A stretch of 64,000 bases of DNA from Gymnogyps californianus (lineage: Eukaryota > Chordata > Aves > Accipitriformes > Cathartidae). Both the position numbers and the translations under genes were made by a program. Numbering within the stretch: position 1 is the first letter of the stretch; the number at the start of each line of letters is the position of its first letter. This document shows positions 25,886 to 39,900 of this stretch, one piece after another. The stretch lies in NCBI RefSeq assembly GCF_018139145.2, contig NC_059471.1, positions 211,191,494-211,255,493 of the forward strand. The letters are read 5' to 3'. The notes under the pieces were generated by a model. The model worked only from the letters and a program-made list of their open reading frames with translations. It was not told the origin of the DNA and searched no databases.

Positions 25886-27486
25886 CTACTCCGAAGGTCA
25901 TATTTGACCTGTTTATATTATATCTTTTCTCTCTGTCCAGTGACAATTGCATCCTAACCAGCGAGACAGTATTGATTTGTAATGATCATAAGGAGCTTCA
26001 GAATAAATTAAATATATGAGCTTTAACTTAGGCAGGAACAGGCTTTCCAACCCATAAGCAAGATCAAACATAAGAAATCTGGACCATTGATTTTCTAAAA
26101 TATGTTCCCTTTGCCCTCCTCCTTTTTAATGAAATGCTCAGCTCTTGTCTGTGAACAGAAAGGACTTTGTATTAGTCATTGAATGCAGTGAGTGTTACCA
26201 CTGGGTCTGAATCAGACAGACTACTTAAATATATCTGCAGGATAAGTTGTAAGAAAATGTTCTGCTGAAATGGGCCATTTGTGCTGTATGTAGGCTTGTT
26301 TTGCATAGGCAGCAAGGCTACCCTTCATTAAATTATCCATCTTGCCATAGGGAAAAACTGCAGACTGGCTTTTTATGAGCCACCAGATTTGTCCTGTCTC
26401 CGAGGCAAACAGTGCCAGTTTAGAGACACCTGCAATGTGAAGCAATGTGTCCTCCAAACCACAGCCCACAGCCAAGGCCATTTTGACAGCTTGGCCATCA
26501 TCTTCTGACAAGGGGTGGGAAGCACGAGCTAAATGTATAGTTCAAAATGATGTGAACACGGGTACAGGGGAACCTCTCATAAAGGGAAATACTTGCTCCA
26601 GTCACCAAAGGAATATGCAAAACTTGAAACAGGAAAAGTGTAACTGAACAAGTGCACGACTCCTTCTGTGAACAGTGAGGTGTGTTCGATCCCCGGTCTG
26701 AAAGTTAGTGTCCGCCTGATGGGCACAAACACAGGTTTGTCTCACGTTTGTATTGCTTCACCCCTGAACCTTGCCAGAGGCTATTTTAGACACAGGTGAA
26801 TAACACGGAAGGAAAACAGCTCAGCTGCTGGATGAGCTTTACATTGCCCCCTGTTCATACCTATCTCCTAAGCAGGCTGTGGGTTTTTTTCTGTTTTCTT
26901 CTGGCCAAAAATAATTCTCCCGAGCATTTCTGCACACAATACCAGAGAGCAGCGTGATGATAAAGCTGGTGGTGACGGGCATGTGCAAGGGTGTTCTCCT
27001 TTGATTGGACACCCTGGTCACAGGACGTTACAGTCCCCAGCAGGATCAGAGTTAATCATAAGCTTGGGTTTCCAAAGTGAATAATCGTATTTAAGATCTC
27101 ACCATTCACTTTCTGTGGCTGTTCTGCACTATTTACTTAATACGTTGTCCTGACCTACATCCCCTCCTGCAGACTCATTCACCGCAGTGTTCGCAGAGAA
27201 AGAGGATTGAATAGCAAATCTCTGCACAATCTCTTTCACGTTTCTGCGTAGTAGAAGTGAAAATCACTTTAGCTGGTGGAATATTAGGGACAAATACAAG
27301 CCCAGCTTTATAGGATTCACCTACTTTTAAACCTTGTTAAATCGCTAACACAGCTTACTTTAGGAAATGAAATGCGTATGATTTGAGGATATGACATACT
27401 CTCCTGTGTCAGTCAATAAAAACCTCTCTAAAGTGAGGACACGTACAGCCTTACACAGAAGGAGCTGCTGTTCGCATAATGATAAT

Positions 27487-27541
27487 ACTTAGCGCTACCA
27501 GAGCACTTTACATTTTCAAAGAGCTTTAGAAATATTATGAT
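27487..27541 (-). repeat. Ancient SINE/L3-type 3' tail remnant
   Basis: The plus strand has AATACTTAGCGCT, then GAGCACTTTACATTTTCAAAGAGCTTTAGAAATATTATGATC. This resembles the reversed 3' tail of MIR/L3-class elements, whose complement carries paired 'gcgctttaca' and 'caaagcgctttacaaa' motifs. The core region that would follow on the plus strand is not recognisable, so only a tail fragment is called. Confidence 0.5.
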
Positions 27542-30500
27542 CAAGGTGGATGACTGGAATAGTAAATTTTCATTCCGTTATTACTGTGAAGCAGCAGTTC
27601 ATTTCATTATGGAACATTTTAGGCCATATGGACTTGTAAGAGCATCTTGAGGAAATTGGCCAGGATTTCTGACTCGTGATGTTTGTCCTAAAATGTAACC
27701 AGCAAAGAATTCTTCATTTTCTTGAATTTTCTCTGCAGGGGGGTTGTAGGGCTGTCAGTGGTGGCAGACCAGGGGGTGAGGGATGGAGGCTGTTTATATC
27801 TGTCCTTTTGGTGGTGTGTGATGGGTGAGAGTTAGAAGGTAACTGAAGCGGTGCAGGCACAGCCATCACATTTGCATGGGGCAGCAGATCTTTGGAGAGA
27901 TACTTCCAAGTACAGCTTCTTGACCTACAGCTCCAGAGAGGTGAGATAGGGGTGTTGGTGCCTCCTCTACAAGTCTGCAAACGTTCAGGCATGATCATTG
28001 TCCAGGTCTTGTGGCCCAGCCAGACTGAGGTCATGATCTTTTAGCAATCCAAAATGATTACAGGGTCAGCAGACCCTTAGCTGATCAAAGCTCTCAGCAG
28101 ATCCGGTATGGACATTCATACTTTATTTTCACTCTTTTTAAATTCAGGTGAGTTTCCTTTGCTTAGAACATATGTGTTGTATAATACAGCCCTCAAAGTC
28201 TGATGATTTGCTTCTTCAACTCAAATGCCATTCCCAGCTCCTTTCAAAATCCTCCCCTCAAACCTTTCCTTATACGAACAAAGTACAAAACCTGGCATAG
28301 GTAAAAGATATAAAGCCAATAGTATCCAGTCCTTGCACTCTGGGAAGCTCCCACTGGACACATAGAAACCGTTCATGGTGCCTCCTTGGGTGGCAGCAAG
28401 GCCACTTGTCAGGGGAAAGACAGAGAAGCCCAAATGGGTCAGCATGAGGGATGAGACCACCTTGGTTGTGGGGGGGAATAGGGCATTCAGGGGCTCAGGT
28501 TCTCAAGTGGATTTGGTGCCCAACGTCCATTTGGAAATCTTGGCAGAGTTTGTGGTTCAGTGCAGTTACAGGAGGGAGGTCACTTCTGTAAGTCCCCACC
28601 AAGGGCCCTGGCTCTGTGTGGGCACACACGAAGGAAGGGGGTTGGTTTCTTCTCCATGTGTTTGATCACTTGGCAGTGGGTCATCTCTAACTGTTCCCGT
28701 CATACCAGCCAAGAAAATGATGTGCCATTAAGGCACAAGGAGGAAAATGCAACTAGTTAAACATCTCAAAAAAACATCTCCAGCATAAGAAAGCATGAAG
28801 CTGCAACATGAAAGGGAACTTTAGACATGAAGATCTAACAAAATTAATCCTCTTAACATTATAGAGAAATAAAGATCAAAAAGGGTAATGGATTTGAAAA
28901 AAGACCTAAAAGACCACATTGGGCTGGAGCTGCAGGGACCGTTGGGGCCATATGTTGAGCAGAAGCAGGATGTTTCTGGTATGTCTACAGCAAGCTCAAA
29001 GGAAACCGCCCTCCACCCAGCACATTTGTCTTTCAACGTGCCCAAATACATCCACACCCATTGGAAAGTTGTGGGTAGAGATTTATTCGAGAGCGCACTG
29101 GAAAGAGACGCAGAACTCCTCCTTCCAAGACCAGAATAGACAATCTGCCTAAAGGCAAAACATGGCCCCATCTCTCGAGCTCCCGGTGCAGGCAGCGTCT
29201 ACCTACATCAGTGGGTAGCAGTGGTTTGCAGGGTCTGCAGTGAGGAGGAGCTGTCTGCTGGGGTTGGGAAGTCCACCCCCAGCCTTCAAGCCTCAGTGAC
29301 AGTCCCATGAAACAACACAGCAGCCCAAAGGGTTTGGGGGTTTTTTTTTTTTCTTTTTTTCATGGGAAGTAAGGAGCTATTTTTATACCCTAGTAACAGC
29401 GTTTGGACTGTCAGTAAAATGTGGGAGGTTTCATAGTAAATGTTTTGCCTGACATTTTCTCGGAAACAGTGGGAAATAATCAGTGCATAAATAGAGAGGC
29501 TGTGTTGAAAAGACCTGCAAATGTCTATAGATCTATGTAGAGTTCAAAGGGCTTTTTTTTTTCCTAATTGACCTTAGTGAAGGTGAATTTCAGTGTGTTT
29601 TATAGAAATGTAAAATGATTCTACAGAAATGACTCAAAGTGTACATCAGCAGAAGAGCCAAGTTGCTGATTCTCAGGAATTTTTTCTCCTCTCTTCTGCC
29701 ATTCCCTGTAGCAATGACCTCTTCTGGCCTTTTTGGATAAGTGAGAGCACCTTCTGTGGTGTCTCCCTGGAAAAGAGCACCTTTGGTGGTGTATCCCTTG
29801 GCTCTGGAGGGGACAGTCTGTCTTTGCCTGAGAAACGTCCGCAGTTGCAATTCCCTCGGAAGCTGCGAGGTGGGACGGGTAATCTGTATTCAGGCAGCTT
29901 TTACCCCCTCAAAAAATAGTATGTCTCTAATCAGCAGGAAAACCTCCGCAGGAAGCCAAACAATCTGCTCTAATCATGAAGGTAAATCTACACACTGAAA
30001 TGCTCACTGGGCCTCCTATAGACTCAAGTGACTCCTAAGGAGACTGCTCCAGTCTATCAGTTAAATAAATACGTAGGGGAACTGTTTTCAGAAAGTCTGA
30101 TTATGTCATCAGCCAAGTGAAAAGGCTCCTTCAGAGCTGCCTTCCTCTGTTGAGTAATTACCGAGTTGGGACGGGGGGACGAAAGTCTCCTTTTGAGCAT
30201 ACGGAAAGACTAGATGCACATGTGGAGTAGCTAATTTTAAAACTACGGCATATCCTCCATTTCCCCTCCTCTCCCCCTTTGCAGAATACCAAAGGAGTTA
30301 GGTCACATCCCAGAGCAATCACTTGCTATGGTTTCTTTTCCCCCCTCTGTTTTCCTTTATCAAACACATTTCTTTCTTTTCCTTTCTTGTGCTCCCAGGC
30401 AGAGATCTTATACACCAGGCTGTAGCCTGGAGCAAATATTGTCTAGTCAAGTTAAATAAAAAAAATACCTTTCCTCCAAATGAGTCTTTATAATGGAGAT

Positions 30501-33500
30501 GTTCCTGGTCCCTTGTCTACATCGCTGCTAACGGAGGCAATGTGTTACCTAGTTTACAGGCAGGCAAAGAAATCACAGAGAGACGATGAACGTAGGGAGA
30601 TTAGCAGCAAAGACTGGACACTAAGCAGACAGGCAGGACGAGAGAGAGGAGGAAAGAAAACTACACTTTGCAGAATGAATAGCTTCTAGCAAGTTTGAAA
30701 GAAATATTATTATGATTTTATTACCATATTTTATGATGCCACTCTAAAAACGATGTCCTGAAGAAGCAATTAGGCTGAGAACATGAATTTTGCAGCTGTA
30801 TTTTCCTGGCCCTCCACCTGCCCTGTCAATGAGCTGATGAGCATCCTTGTGCTATTATCGTGACACATGGCTCTCTTTGTGCACTCCAGTACTCGAAGAT
30901 CAAATTGTGGACGGGGTCAGGGTGGGACAGACCTCCAGAAAACCAACCAGTGATGAGTATCCCTGCTCCTTGCTCATCCAGGGAGTTAAATCAGAGAAGA
31001 CATCAAGGCTTTTGGGAAATGGTGGCTTCTCCTCTCTGCTAAACCAGCAGCTTTAGGGGCTCAGTGCTTGCAGGTCCCTCATGATTTCAGCTCAAAGTGG
31101 GGTTTCCTGTCTACCCCTCTAAAAAGTGCCTCCTTGGAAATGCCTCCATGTGGGCACTCCCCAGCTGACTCCCACCTGCTCCCTCCAAGTCCCGTTGCTT
31201 TTTTGTGCACATTCCTCTGAAGGGAGAGTGAAATGAGTGAAAAATAGCACTGACAGGCAGCTGTCTCCAAAAGCGCTGGTTTGCACTGTGCCTTTGGTAA
31301 AAATACTTCCACCTCAGTTTCTCTACCTGGTTATTAAACTTTAGCCCATAGGTAGAAGGAGCACTCATAGGATTTAGTCGGAAAAGCTGTTGCAATTCAA
31401 ATGCATGGATTTTGTGGTGATTTGACTGAACTACAAAACCCTTGTGCTGATAATGTATTTTTACCCTCAGCCCACCTCATCATAGAGGTTGACAGCATTG
31501 AAGTCTCTACCCAGGCAAGCTGCTCCTGAAGGGAAATGGGCAGGGAACTGATCTCTTCTCCACACCTATTTTAGGAAGGGATGCCAGAAGTGAATCTTTG
31601 CGTCCATAGACTAAAAAGGGTGTTTTGGCATCCAGCTCAGATGGAGAGAACTGTATTGCATTCTCCTGGGCTTGTTCAGATGAGACCTACCCTTACGAGC
31701 GCAAGCTCACCAAGAGTTAAAAATATGTCCACACCAGCTGAATCAGACTGATTTTAAATGGGCATTGTTTAATCCGTGCCACTTTCCAAGACATCAATCC
31801 TTGGGTAAATAAGGTGCTTTGCAGACTGTTGCATAAGTCTCATATAAAGATTAAGTCCCCTTCTGAGTCCAAAACATATAAAGGCTCCGGAACAGACAGT
31901 TGGGTGGAAAAAAGACTGGGATGTAACTGTGCAATGGCTAGTCAACACATGAAACAAAAGGATGAAATGTTGCATGTGGCAAAGCTGTCTTCTCAGATGT
32001 TCTTCGGGAGTGTTTGAAAGAGTTAAGCCCAATACTGGAATGTCTTGGGAATGTTGGCAGAGGGAGAGCCAGCGGCTTTTTTCCTCCCTCTGGATGGAGT
32101 CCCAGGACTGAGCTTGCAAAGTGATGACTTTGGATCCGAGTTTGTTTCTTGGTTCTGCAGCGGAGAGCTGGGAAGTGATGCAGTGTAACCAAGAAGCCCT
32201 TTGCGAGGGATGTGCAATTGCCTTCCTAAGTCAGGAGAGGTATTTTTACCTCTTCCCTGCTCATCCCTGGGTGCAGCAGAACTCGCTTTGAGAAGATACA
32301 CGGAGGGAGAAACCACATCCTGAAGGGCGTGTGCGAAGGGAGAAAGACACATCCCCAAACAGTTTATTTTGGCTGCTGGATTTTGTTGTCGGGTTTGGTT
32401 TGGTGGTTTGGGGTTTTTTTCTTTCTTTTCCTTCTCCTTCTTTGATGGAAATTGCAGTGACTTTTTAACCTTGCAGTTCATAAGGCACCTTGGGATTAGC
32501 TGATTGCCTCCGAGCAGGGAGTCCGGGGTGTTTCACACGAGGAGCTGGCATGGCTGCTGTGCTCTTTGGCTTTGAGGATCTGCTGTACAGCTGGGACAGC
32601 CTGGTGTGGAGCCTGACATCCCGGGCTCTGAGGACTTGCCGCTTTGGAAACCTGAGGGTCCTACAGCTCATGCTGAAGCCATGGTGCATTTCCAGAGCCG
32701 TTTATCAGGTAGGGTTACAAAACACCAGGCCAGACCCTCAAATCCCGATGCTGCAGAGGGGAAACCCTCCAGGGAGTCGCACAGGGTCCTGTCCTGTTCC
32801 TACCAACCACTTCGGGTCCTACCACAGGCAGTGGGGCAGAGGAGACACCATGGGTAGGGGACATCTGGGAGGAGAAACGCAGGTTTTGAGGACGGTGGTG
32901 GGGTCTCCCATGGCTGAACACAGGTCCAAACTCTCCCTCCCACAGAGCAGAGGGGAATATGTGCATGCAAATTAAGGGTCACTGTTATATCCCCTTTCCT
33001 TGGGCTTTATACTCATAAGTACAGCCAGCCTTAGCTGTGCTGCGTCCTCAAGCTGTCCCTGCAGCTGCACAAGAGTAATTTATAACTTACCCGGAGGAAA
33101 GGATGCCTAAAGACACCTAACCTGTGGAAAACGGGCAAATATGGTGGGTTTTAAACTGCAGTAGCACTAGTTATTCCTACTTGACTTGTGCAATGCCTTC
33201 CGACTGCTTAGTCTTGCAGAGTCCGAGGCATCTGATTGTCTAAAACTTTTGTTTTACTTGGTGTGTGTTTTATGTGGTATAGAGAGGTTCGGGGCTTGGT
33301 CGACTGGCTTCTCTGTAGAGTTACACTAACTGCTTGCAGCTTGAGGTACAACAATACAGCTCTAATAAATTGTGTGTGCGTTTCTGAGACTGGCTAAACT
33401 GGGTTAAATAAACTGAACATCACAGTGAAGGCACTAGAACTGGATGCCACTTTGAATAGCAACTCATTCCAGTCCATAGGTGAGTCCAGGTTGAAACAAC

Positions 33501-36249
33501 ACTGTAAACCAACCAGTATCCAGCTCGTCTGCTTTTTTAAGCAGCCATAGACAACTGAGGTTAGACATTTATTCTGCTGTGGGGACAAACCCGTTACAGT
33601 ATTTATCAACTTCTCAGACTTTACTAATGCCGGACCCTGGATTGACTGATTGGTGTTTGCATTTGGAAAAGGCATTTTCTGCTACTCCCATTTGCTTGGT
33701 ATTTTGCTTTTTCTGTGCTTTGGAAGTCTCCATGTGTGAAGCCAAGTTATACAGAAGAAGCCAGATTAAAAGCCTGTAGAAATTGTGTGTGTTGCTTAGA
33801 GGGAGACCAGGGCAAGGCTCTTAGTAATTTCAGCAAACTTTGAAATGGCTTCAAATCATGCTCTGGTTTCAGCAGACTTCAGGAATAGATTTTATAGCCT
33901 TCTTTAGAGCTCAGCAGGCATGGGTGGTGTGTTTATTTTAAGTATTTGTTTGTTCTAGAAAATGCCTGCAGCCAGTAACACAAACCCATTACCCAGAAGG
34001 ACCCCTCATCCCACTGATTGCCCTGGTGGCCCTGAGGCACGGCTTTGAAACCCCCATGAGAGGTACCACAGGGATGGCTCCAAGGGAACCAAGCTGCCCT
34101 CCCTGGGCTGCACTTGGTCTTGGAGGGTGTGAACCTGCAGGTCAGTCTGTGCAGAGGCTGCCTATGCTGTGGGGTTGCCCCATCTGCTCTCTGCAGCTTG
34201 TTTTAAGAGCCTGAACCTGAAGCCAATTAGCTCACGTGGGCCTGTGAAAGGGGAGGGGGAAGCAAGAGGGCTCAATGCTGAGCCCCCTTTTTACTCTCCA
34301 CCCATGCAAAACCATCCTCAAAAGCTAAGGAGTCAGTTTTTAGATGTGTACACATTCCGATTACGAATAACCTATCCCAGTCTACGCACCATGCATCAGG
34401 GGATGCTACTGCCTGTGATAACTCCCGGGACTGGTGGTCTTTTAACAGATTTTCTCTGTTACAAGCACTGAGCACATGCACAAGTGCACTTTTTCCATTA
34501 CAACATGCACACATCTTCAGCCATCCCTCATGGCATTATATCACATTCCTGGCATGTTATCCCCCTTTGCTAGAGTCACCAGGGAAATGGGACCGGCAAA
34601 GGTGCCTCCCTTCCCATCCAAACGAGCATCGATGCAGCCTAACACTCCCAGGGCAGAGCAGCCTTGAATAGTTGTCCATTCTCAGACAGAATCAGTGAAC
34701 ATCTGCAAAAGCTCAGTAAAACCACATCACTTTATTTGTCAAGGCCCGTGAGCTTCCAATTCTTTGGAGAGGACCTGAAATGGTGGGTCAGGTACTAGAA
34801 GAGTTGCTGCTGGGTGGAGGTTTGTTTGGGAAAGGCATCTCATAGCTCATCGCCATAGAGAGCCAGCAGCAGCAGTATTATTAGTGGCCAGCATGAGCTG
34901 ATAGCTAACTCTACACTTATGTATATTAATCCTAACAGCATTTCCTCCAGTAGCCAGCATCCTCCAATTTAAATGCTGACGGGGTATTTTAGCAGAATAT
35001 TGCTTGGATAGAAAGCCTGACAGTTTAATCACTTCCCAGAGACAGAGACTTCTTCCACTGTTTATTATTTAGATGAGCAGATAAGCTCTTGACCATGCTA
35101 GGTTTTGTTGCTGCTATATATTAATCCCTGTTGCTACTGCATCTTGAGAGCAAAGCAGATCAGCTGTAGGACCTCCGCATGGTACCAGAACCAAAAAAGG
35201 CCTAAAAAGAAACATTAGTCAACTTTGTAAAATTAAGCAAAACTTTTTCATACTCCAAAAAGCATGCTTTATGCTTTTTTCTTTGAGTTAATCACATCTC
35301 AGTGCATTTGTGCTTCTGGAGCCATTTGCTGTCTCATCCTTGTTGAGACAGACTTGGGGGTACCACAGCAGCGTACCACACAGCCAGGTTCCTGGCTGAG
35401 CAGGACCCACGCTGCTGTGCACATGTCACTGAGGAAGACTCAGGTCCTCCTTTGCACCACCAACTAAGACCATGGCTGCTCGGGTATGGCACTAACTTGG
35501 AGAATTTTTTTGTATCTTTTCCCTAGACTGTTGTATCCACCACACAAACTCTGAAAAACATCCATGGGTTTGGCAAACCCCTTCTATTGTCCCATCCGCA
35601 AAATATATAAAAACAAAGCTAACACTGTACAGAGGGTATGGTCCAGATTTACTGTCAATGCAACAGGCAATGGGTTATTGGAAAGAAAATGAGCTCCAGG
35701 CATCAACATAATCAATGTAATTCCCCTTATTTCTGACAAGTGAGACTTTGTTTTCTTGGCTCTCGGGAAATCAGTGGCAATGCGTTAGCAGAGGTAGATA
35801 GAATAGCAATTTTGGAATGATACTGGCTGTGGTGGTCAGGATGGGATCCCAACCACTTGAGATTTCAGTCTTCAAATCCAAACTGACACAGCAATTGGAA
35901 GTCTGGACTCGCTCAGGCTGCACTCTGAGCAGTAGTTGTTATAAGATAGGTTAAAACAATGAAAAATTGTTCCTTCGTTCTTGGTCTCCAGACTGGATTT
36001 GACTCGGAGATGCTGAGTAACTCCATTTCTCATTGTCTTTAAGCAACGCCGTGGTACCCAGGTCATCTGAGAACTAGAGGCTTTTAGTACCCTGAAGCAA
36101 GGTACCATCATCTGTCTCAGACTGCATTTCTCTTTCCGCCAAGTAAATTCTCCTGCAAGTCTGCTGCGATTCCCAGGGATACATTTGTCTGCACAGTCTG
36201 AACAAACCACTTGCCTTGCTCTGTTTTCAGTGGGCCTAATATTCACCAG

Positions 36250-36293
36250 TTGCTATATTTTAATTGCGATGAACACTTGCTATATTTTAATTG
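36250..36293. repeat. Short direct duplication (17-mer, two copies)
   Basis: TTGCTATATTTTAATTG occurs perfectly at 36250-36266 and again at 36277-36293, a 27-base period. It looks like a small replication-slippage duplication in AT-rich DNA. Confidence 0.8.
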
Positions 36294-36887
36294 TGTTTTA
36301 TGATCCACCATGTGGCTTTCTGACTGCATAATCAAAACACATTTGAAAAAGGAGATTAACAAATAATAAACTTCCAGTCGAGGCTTTCAGTCAGTCAGTT
36401 GTGCAAGATGCCACAGAGCTATCGGATGTATTTTTACCAATGCCCAGAAGATGTCTGACTGCTCTGACCTACTAAAAAAATGGCCCTGTGAACTAACACA
36501 GTGCCTGCTTTTGCAGAAATACTCACATTTCAAGAAGTGCTGGGGGAGGGCTGGTTTATTATGGGACAGGCAGTCAGTTCTGCATTTTAACATCCTGAAG
36601 ATATTTCACTATTTATTTAATCTCCAAGTCCATCAACAAATGTTTTAGTTTCCCTGCTATGTCTGTGCAGTGTCTAAGAACATTAGGCAGGCCAGGACCT
36701 ACATCTTCAGTAAAAATGTGTTTATGTGTCTGTCTGTTTAAAATCCCACTAACTCTTACCGAGTCGGAGGCAGACCGCTGGACGCAGAGCAGTCTCTCGA
36801 GGAGCTGTAATACCAATCACAGATATTTAATTCCTCGCACACTGTACACAGTAGTGCTGTGTACTTTTTACACGCTGCTTCTTATCC

Positions 36888-36990
36888 ACCAAGTACTTGG
36901 AAAGGCGGTTAAGTAATATCATGCCTATTTTACTGCTGTAGAAACTGAGGCAGAGATGGACGAAATTACTCACTTCAGGCTATAGACATA
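36888..36990 (-). repeat. Ancient MIR/L3-type SINE remnant
   Basis: The plus strand shows AAGTACTTGGAAAGGCGGTTAAGTAATATC, then CCTATTTTACTGCTGTAGAAACTGAGGCAGAGATGGA and a degraded CGAAATTACTCACTTCAGG. The central block matches the reverse complement of the MIR core (TTTTACAGATGAGGAAACTGAGGCACAGAGAGG) with few changes. The flanks agree with the expected order of tail, core and 'gtgacttgcc' block. It therefore lies on the minus strand. Confidence 0.65.
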
Positions 36991-39900
36991 AGCGCAGGAT
37001 TGTCTTCAATACCTCATTACTCCCCATATATCCAGTTGTAGGTAATGGGATTAAGGAAGGAGGTGGGCTGTAGCATTTAGGGGCTGGATATTAACCTAAA
37101 ATGAGGAAGAGAGCTTTTGCCATACTGGCAGGAGGATAAAGGTCCAAGGAGCAATGGCAGGAACAAACACAGAAGCCAAGGTCCCGTGATGGGCAAGGAT
37201 ATCTGGGGGCTCTGGGCACCCCCAGCCCTGGGAGGGAAATTGCTGCTGCTGCGGAAACCCCCAGTTCCTGCAAGGCAGAATCAAGTTGCAGATCCCAGCT
37301 CACTAACTGGTTTCCAGCTGTGAAAATCACCTGTGACTCCTGGCCTTCTTAGCATTGAGGGTGTTTTTGCAGTGCTTTAACTCTCTGCCACTCCTCTTGG
37401 GCCAAAGCTGGCAGGTATCGCAGACCAGAAGGTGGTTTTTCATCTACGTACACGCAGATGTGTTCAGCCTTGTGAGCCCCCAAACCACATCCTCCTTGGG
37501 CCTTATGTTCGGCTACTTCATTCCCCTTATTTTCCAGATCTTGCAATTTTATTTTCCCTGAGGAGAAAGCTTCTCAGGTGTGTTTCCCACACGGTGCCCG
37601 CTGCTGGCAATGGGGTGCTAATGGGTTTTCACCCAGCTGCCATGGGCACTGGGGAGTTGAGCTGAAGGTCTTTGGGGCTTCTCCTCCATTCACTTGGGGG
37701 ATTGCTAGCACCCTGCTGGGTATTGCATCGATAAAGGGACAGGCTGTTATCCACCTCGCAGTGGGCTCTGAGACATCCCCATAACCCCATGTACCCTATC
37801 AAGAACATGGTCTTCCTCCTCATAAAGGAGCAATTTGGGAAATTCATTCTTGTTTCAGCATCTTTCCTCACCCTGCTTGCCTTGAAGGCATCTTATTATG
37901 TCTAAGCACAATTAGGGATTCAGGAGCAAAAGCGGCATTTTGCAAGCCTGCCCTGCTGCTGTAAAAGGCTGTGCAAATCAATGTCGGGCAAGAAGAAGGA
38001 AGGAAAGGGCTGAAATGTTAAACACATCGTTTCAGATTGGTAAAACTTCCAGGTTTTGATTTATAGCTTCATCACCAAGTAGATTAATGCGGAATTCAAA
38101 CACAACCGGCTCTTTGCTTTCCTTTCAGGCCTGACATATTAGCATTTCCCATTAATCTAGTCAGCTCCAGCACGATGAAGGCTGAGGAAATGGGGGATTA
38201 GGCATGTGAGTGTGTTGGGAGGGCAGGAGAAAAGAGCCAACAAAATTCGCTTTAGGTAACTAGCTAAAGTAGAGAACACAGGACCTTATTCAGGTCTCAG
38301 GTTGTAGCTGAAGCTTCTTCTGACTCCCTCGAAGTCAGCAAACCCAGTTCCTTTCTTTTCTGGTTTTGGGCAGAGGGTTTTTCAGTGGGGTTGTTGATTT
38401 TCTACTCATAAGGACAACGGTGGATGTGGGTACCAGTGCCACTCATAGAGCTATGCTTGCAGGGCTCTCTGCTGGCAGCTGCTCTGTCCTCGGAGCACTG
38501 TGATGCCCCAGTAAAGCCAGTGTTCAGGAGGCTTTAGGCCCCCTAAAGCCATCCCGCGGGGTATCATAAGGGGGTCAGGCCCCTCCAAGCTTGCAGCCTG
38601 CCTAATTCCCACTTTTAGTGGGAGGCAACTGTGACTTTTTTCCCCAGCACTCTTTGCTGAGCTAGTCCGCAGTCTCTGGAGCTGCTCTGGAGACTTCTCA
38701 AACTTTGTTGCTACGTATTTAAGCATTTATGAGACTTGAAATGCTTCCCTTAAAAAAGAAACACAACAGCAACTGACACAAATCACAAAAAAAAGAGGAA
38801 AATAACCCTCCACCCAAAAGCCCCAGAGCTGCAGAAAGGGCTAATGAGCCTCACATGTTTCCAAAAGCAGCTCAGGAGCTTTTGGCTTGCAGAGTTTCTC
38901 ACCCCATCTTCATTACAGGCAGAAGCAAAGAAGGGTAGACAGGCAGGGGAGGGGAGAGAAAGCGCAAATGTTAAAAATACATCTTTGCCAGAAAAAGTAT
39001 CCAAACAGACAGAAAAAAAAAAATCAGCCTATGGAGGAACCTCAAGCCTTTTCTAACTCGAGGCATCTATGGAGAAAGCAGAAAAGGTGTTCAATAAGTT
39101 CCTGTCCCCAGGTAGTTTTACGACATACGGTAAAATTGCCCTCAGCATTCGATACAGGCTTGCCCTGCCTTTCTAGAGCTGGCAAGGGCTGGGGCGGTCT
39201 GGTAGGATCCACGCCACTGCCACCAGCCCCACTGTAGCCCCACGGAGCCTTGATGTCGGTGGAGGGGAGGTCAAAATGTTAACGCCACAAAATATCCAGC
39301 GAGACATGAGTGCTTATCCCCACTCTAGGGCATGCCAAATCAGCCTGCCCTGGGCTAGTCTCCATCCCACGCTGCATCAGACAAGACAGCAATAGCAGTC
39401 CAGTCCAGATAAAACTAGAGGGCTTCTTCCTCAGGGCCAAGGATTCAAGGTAAAATGTCATGGTGGAGCTCACCAGATGAGCACAAAGAGCTTATACATC
39501 TGGAAAGTCTGAGGCAATAACCCTTTTGCCTCCTGGACAGTCACAAACACCTACTCACCTCGGCAGCTTATGGGGTCTCATCTCTCCTTCCACTGCCCCA
39601 AGGCAGCCGTGGGTCGGGGCAAGAGGAATAGGGGTTTCCTGGAGGGCAGGGACAGGCACCAGAGGTTTGCTGGGCAATGGTTGAACCTGAACCATTAAAT
39701 CACCTCGGGGGTTGCTGTGCCGCCTGTCGAAGCTAACATGGAGCTGCACCAGGCTGGGGCTTGTGCTCACTAATTATTTGCAAACACAACACTGCAGTGC
39801 TTTCCAAGTGCTATAGCAAATTGTCCAGTTCTGCTAGAAAACGAGGTAGAGTTTAAACCCACATTGACTCTCCTATCCCTCTTTACATGAACTTTTAGGG

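Larger units (their letters stand above)
25886..36887. other. Non-coding DNA, no gene recognised
   Basis: No gene is supported. Open frames up to about 160 codons (for example 32490-32975 plus and 32023-32481 minus) overlap on opposite strands and have no recognisable domain. A T12-C-T7 run occurs at 29341-29360. A GT-rich then pyrimidine-rich passage lies at about 32380-32445. A 27-bp-spaced local duplication of a 17-mer sits at 36250-36293. One SINE-tail remnant is listed separately. Confidence 0.6.

Noticed and set aside
26640..26760. Possible tRNA gene around the GTTCGATCC motif
   Set aside because: No A box at proper spacing, no acceptor stem pairing and no cloverleaf could be drawn.
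28821..29171. Open frames on both strands at about 28.8-29.2 kb, one with a plausible-looking acidic and basic composition
   Set aside because: Both strands are open over the same bases, no family is recognised and no convincing splice sites delimit them.
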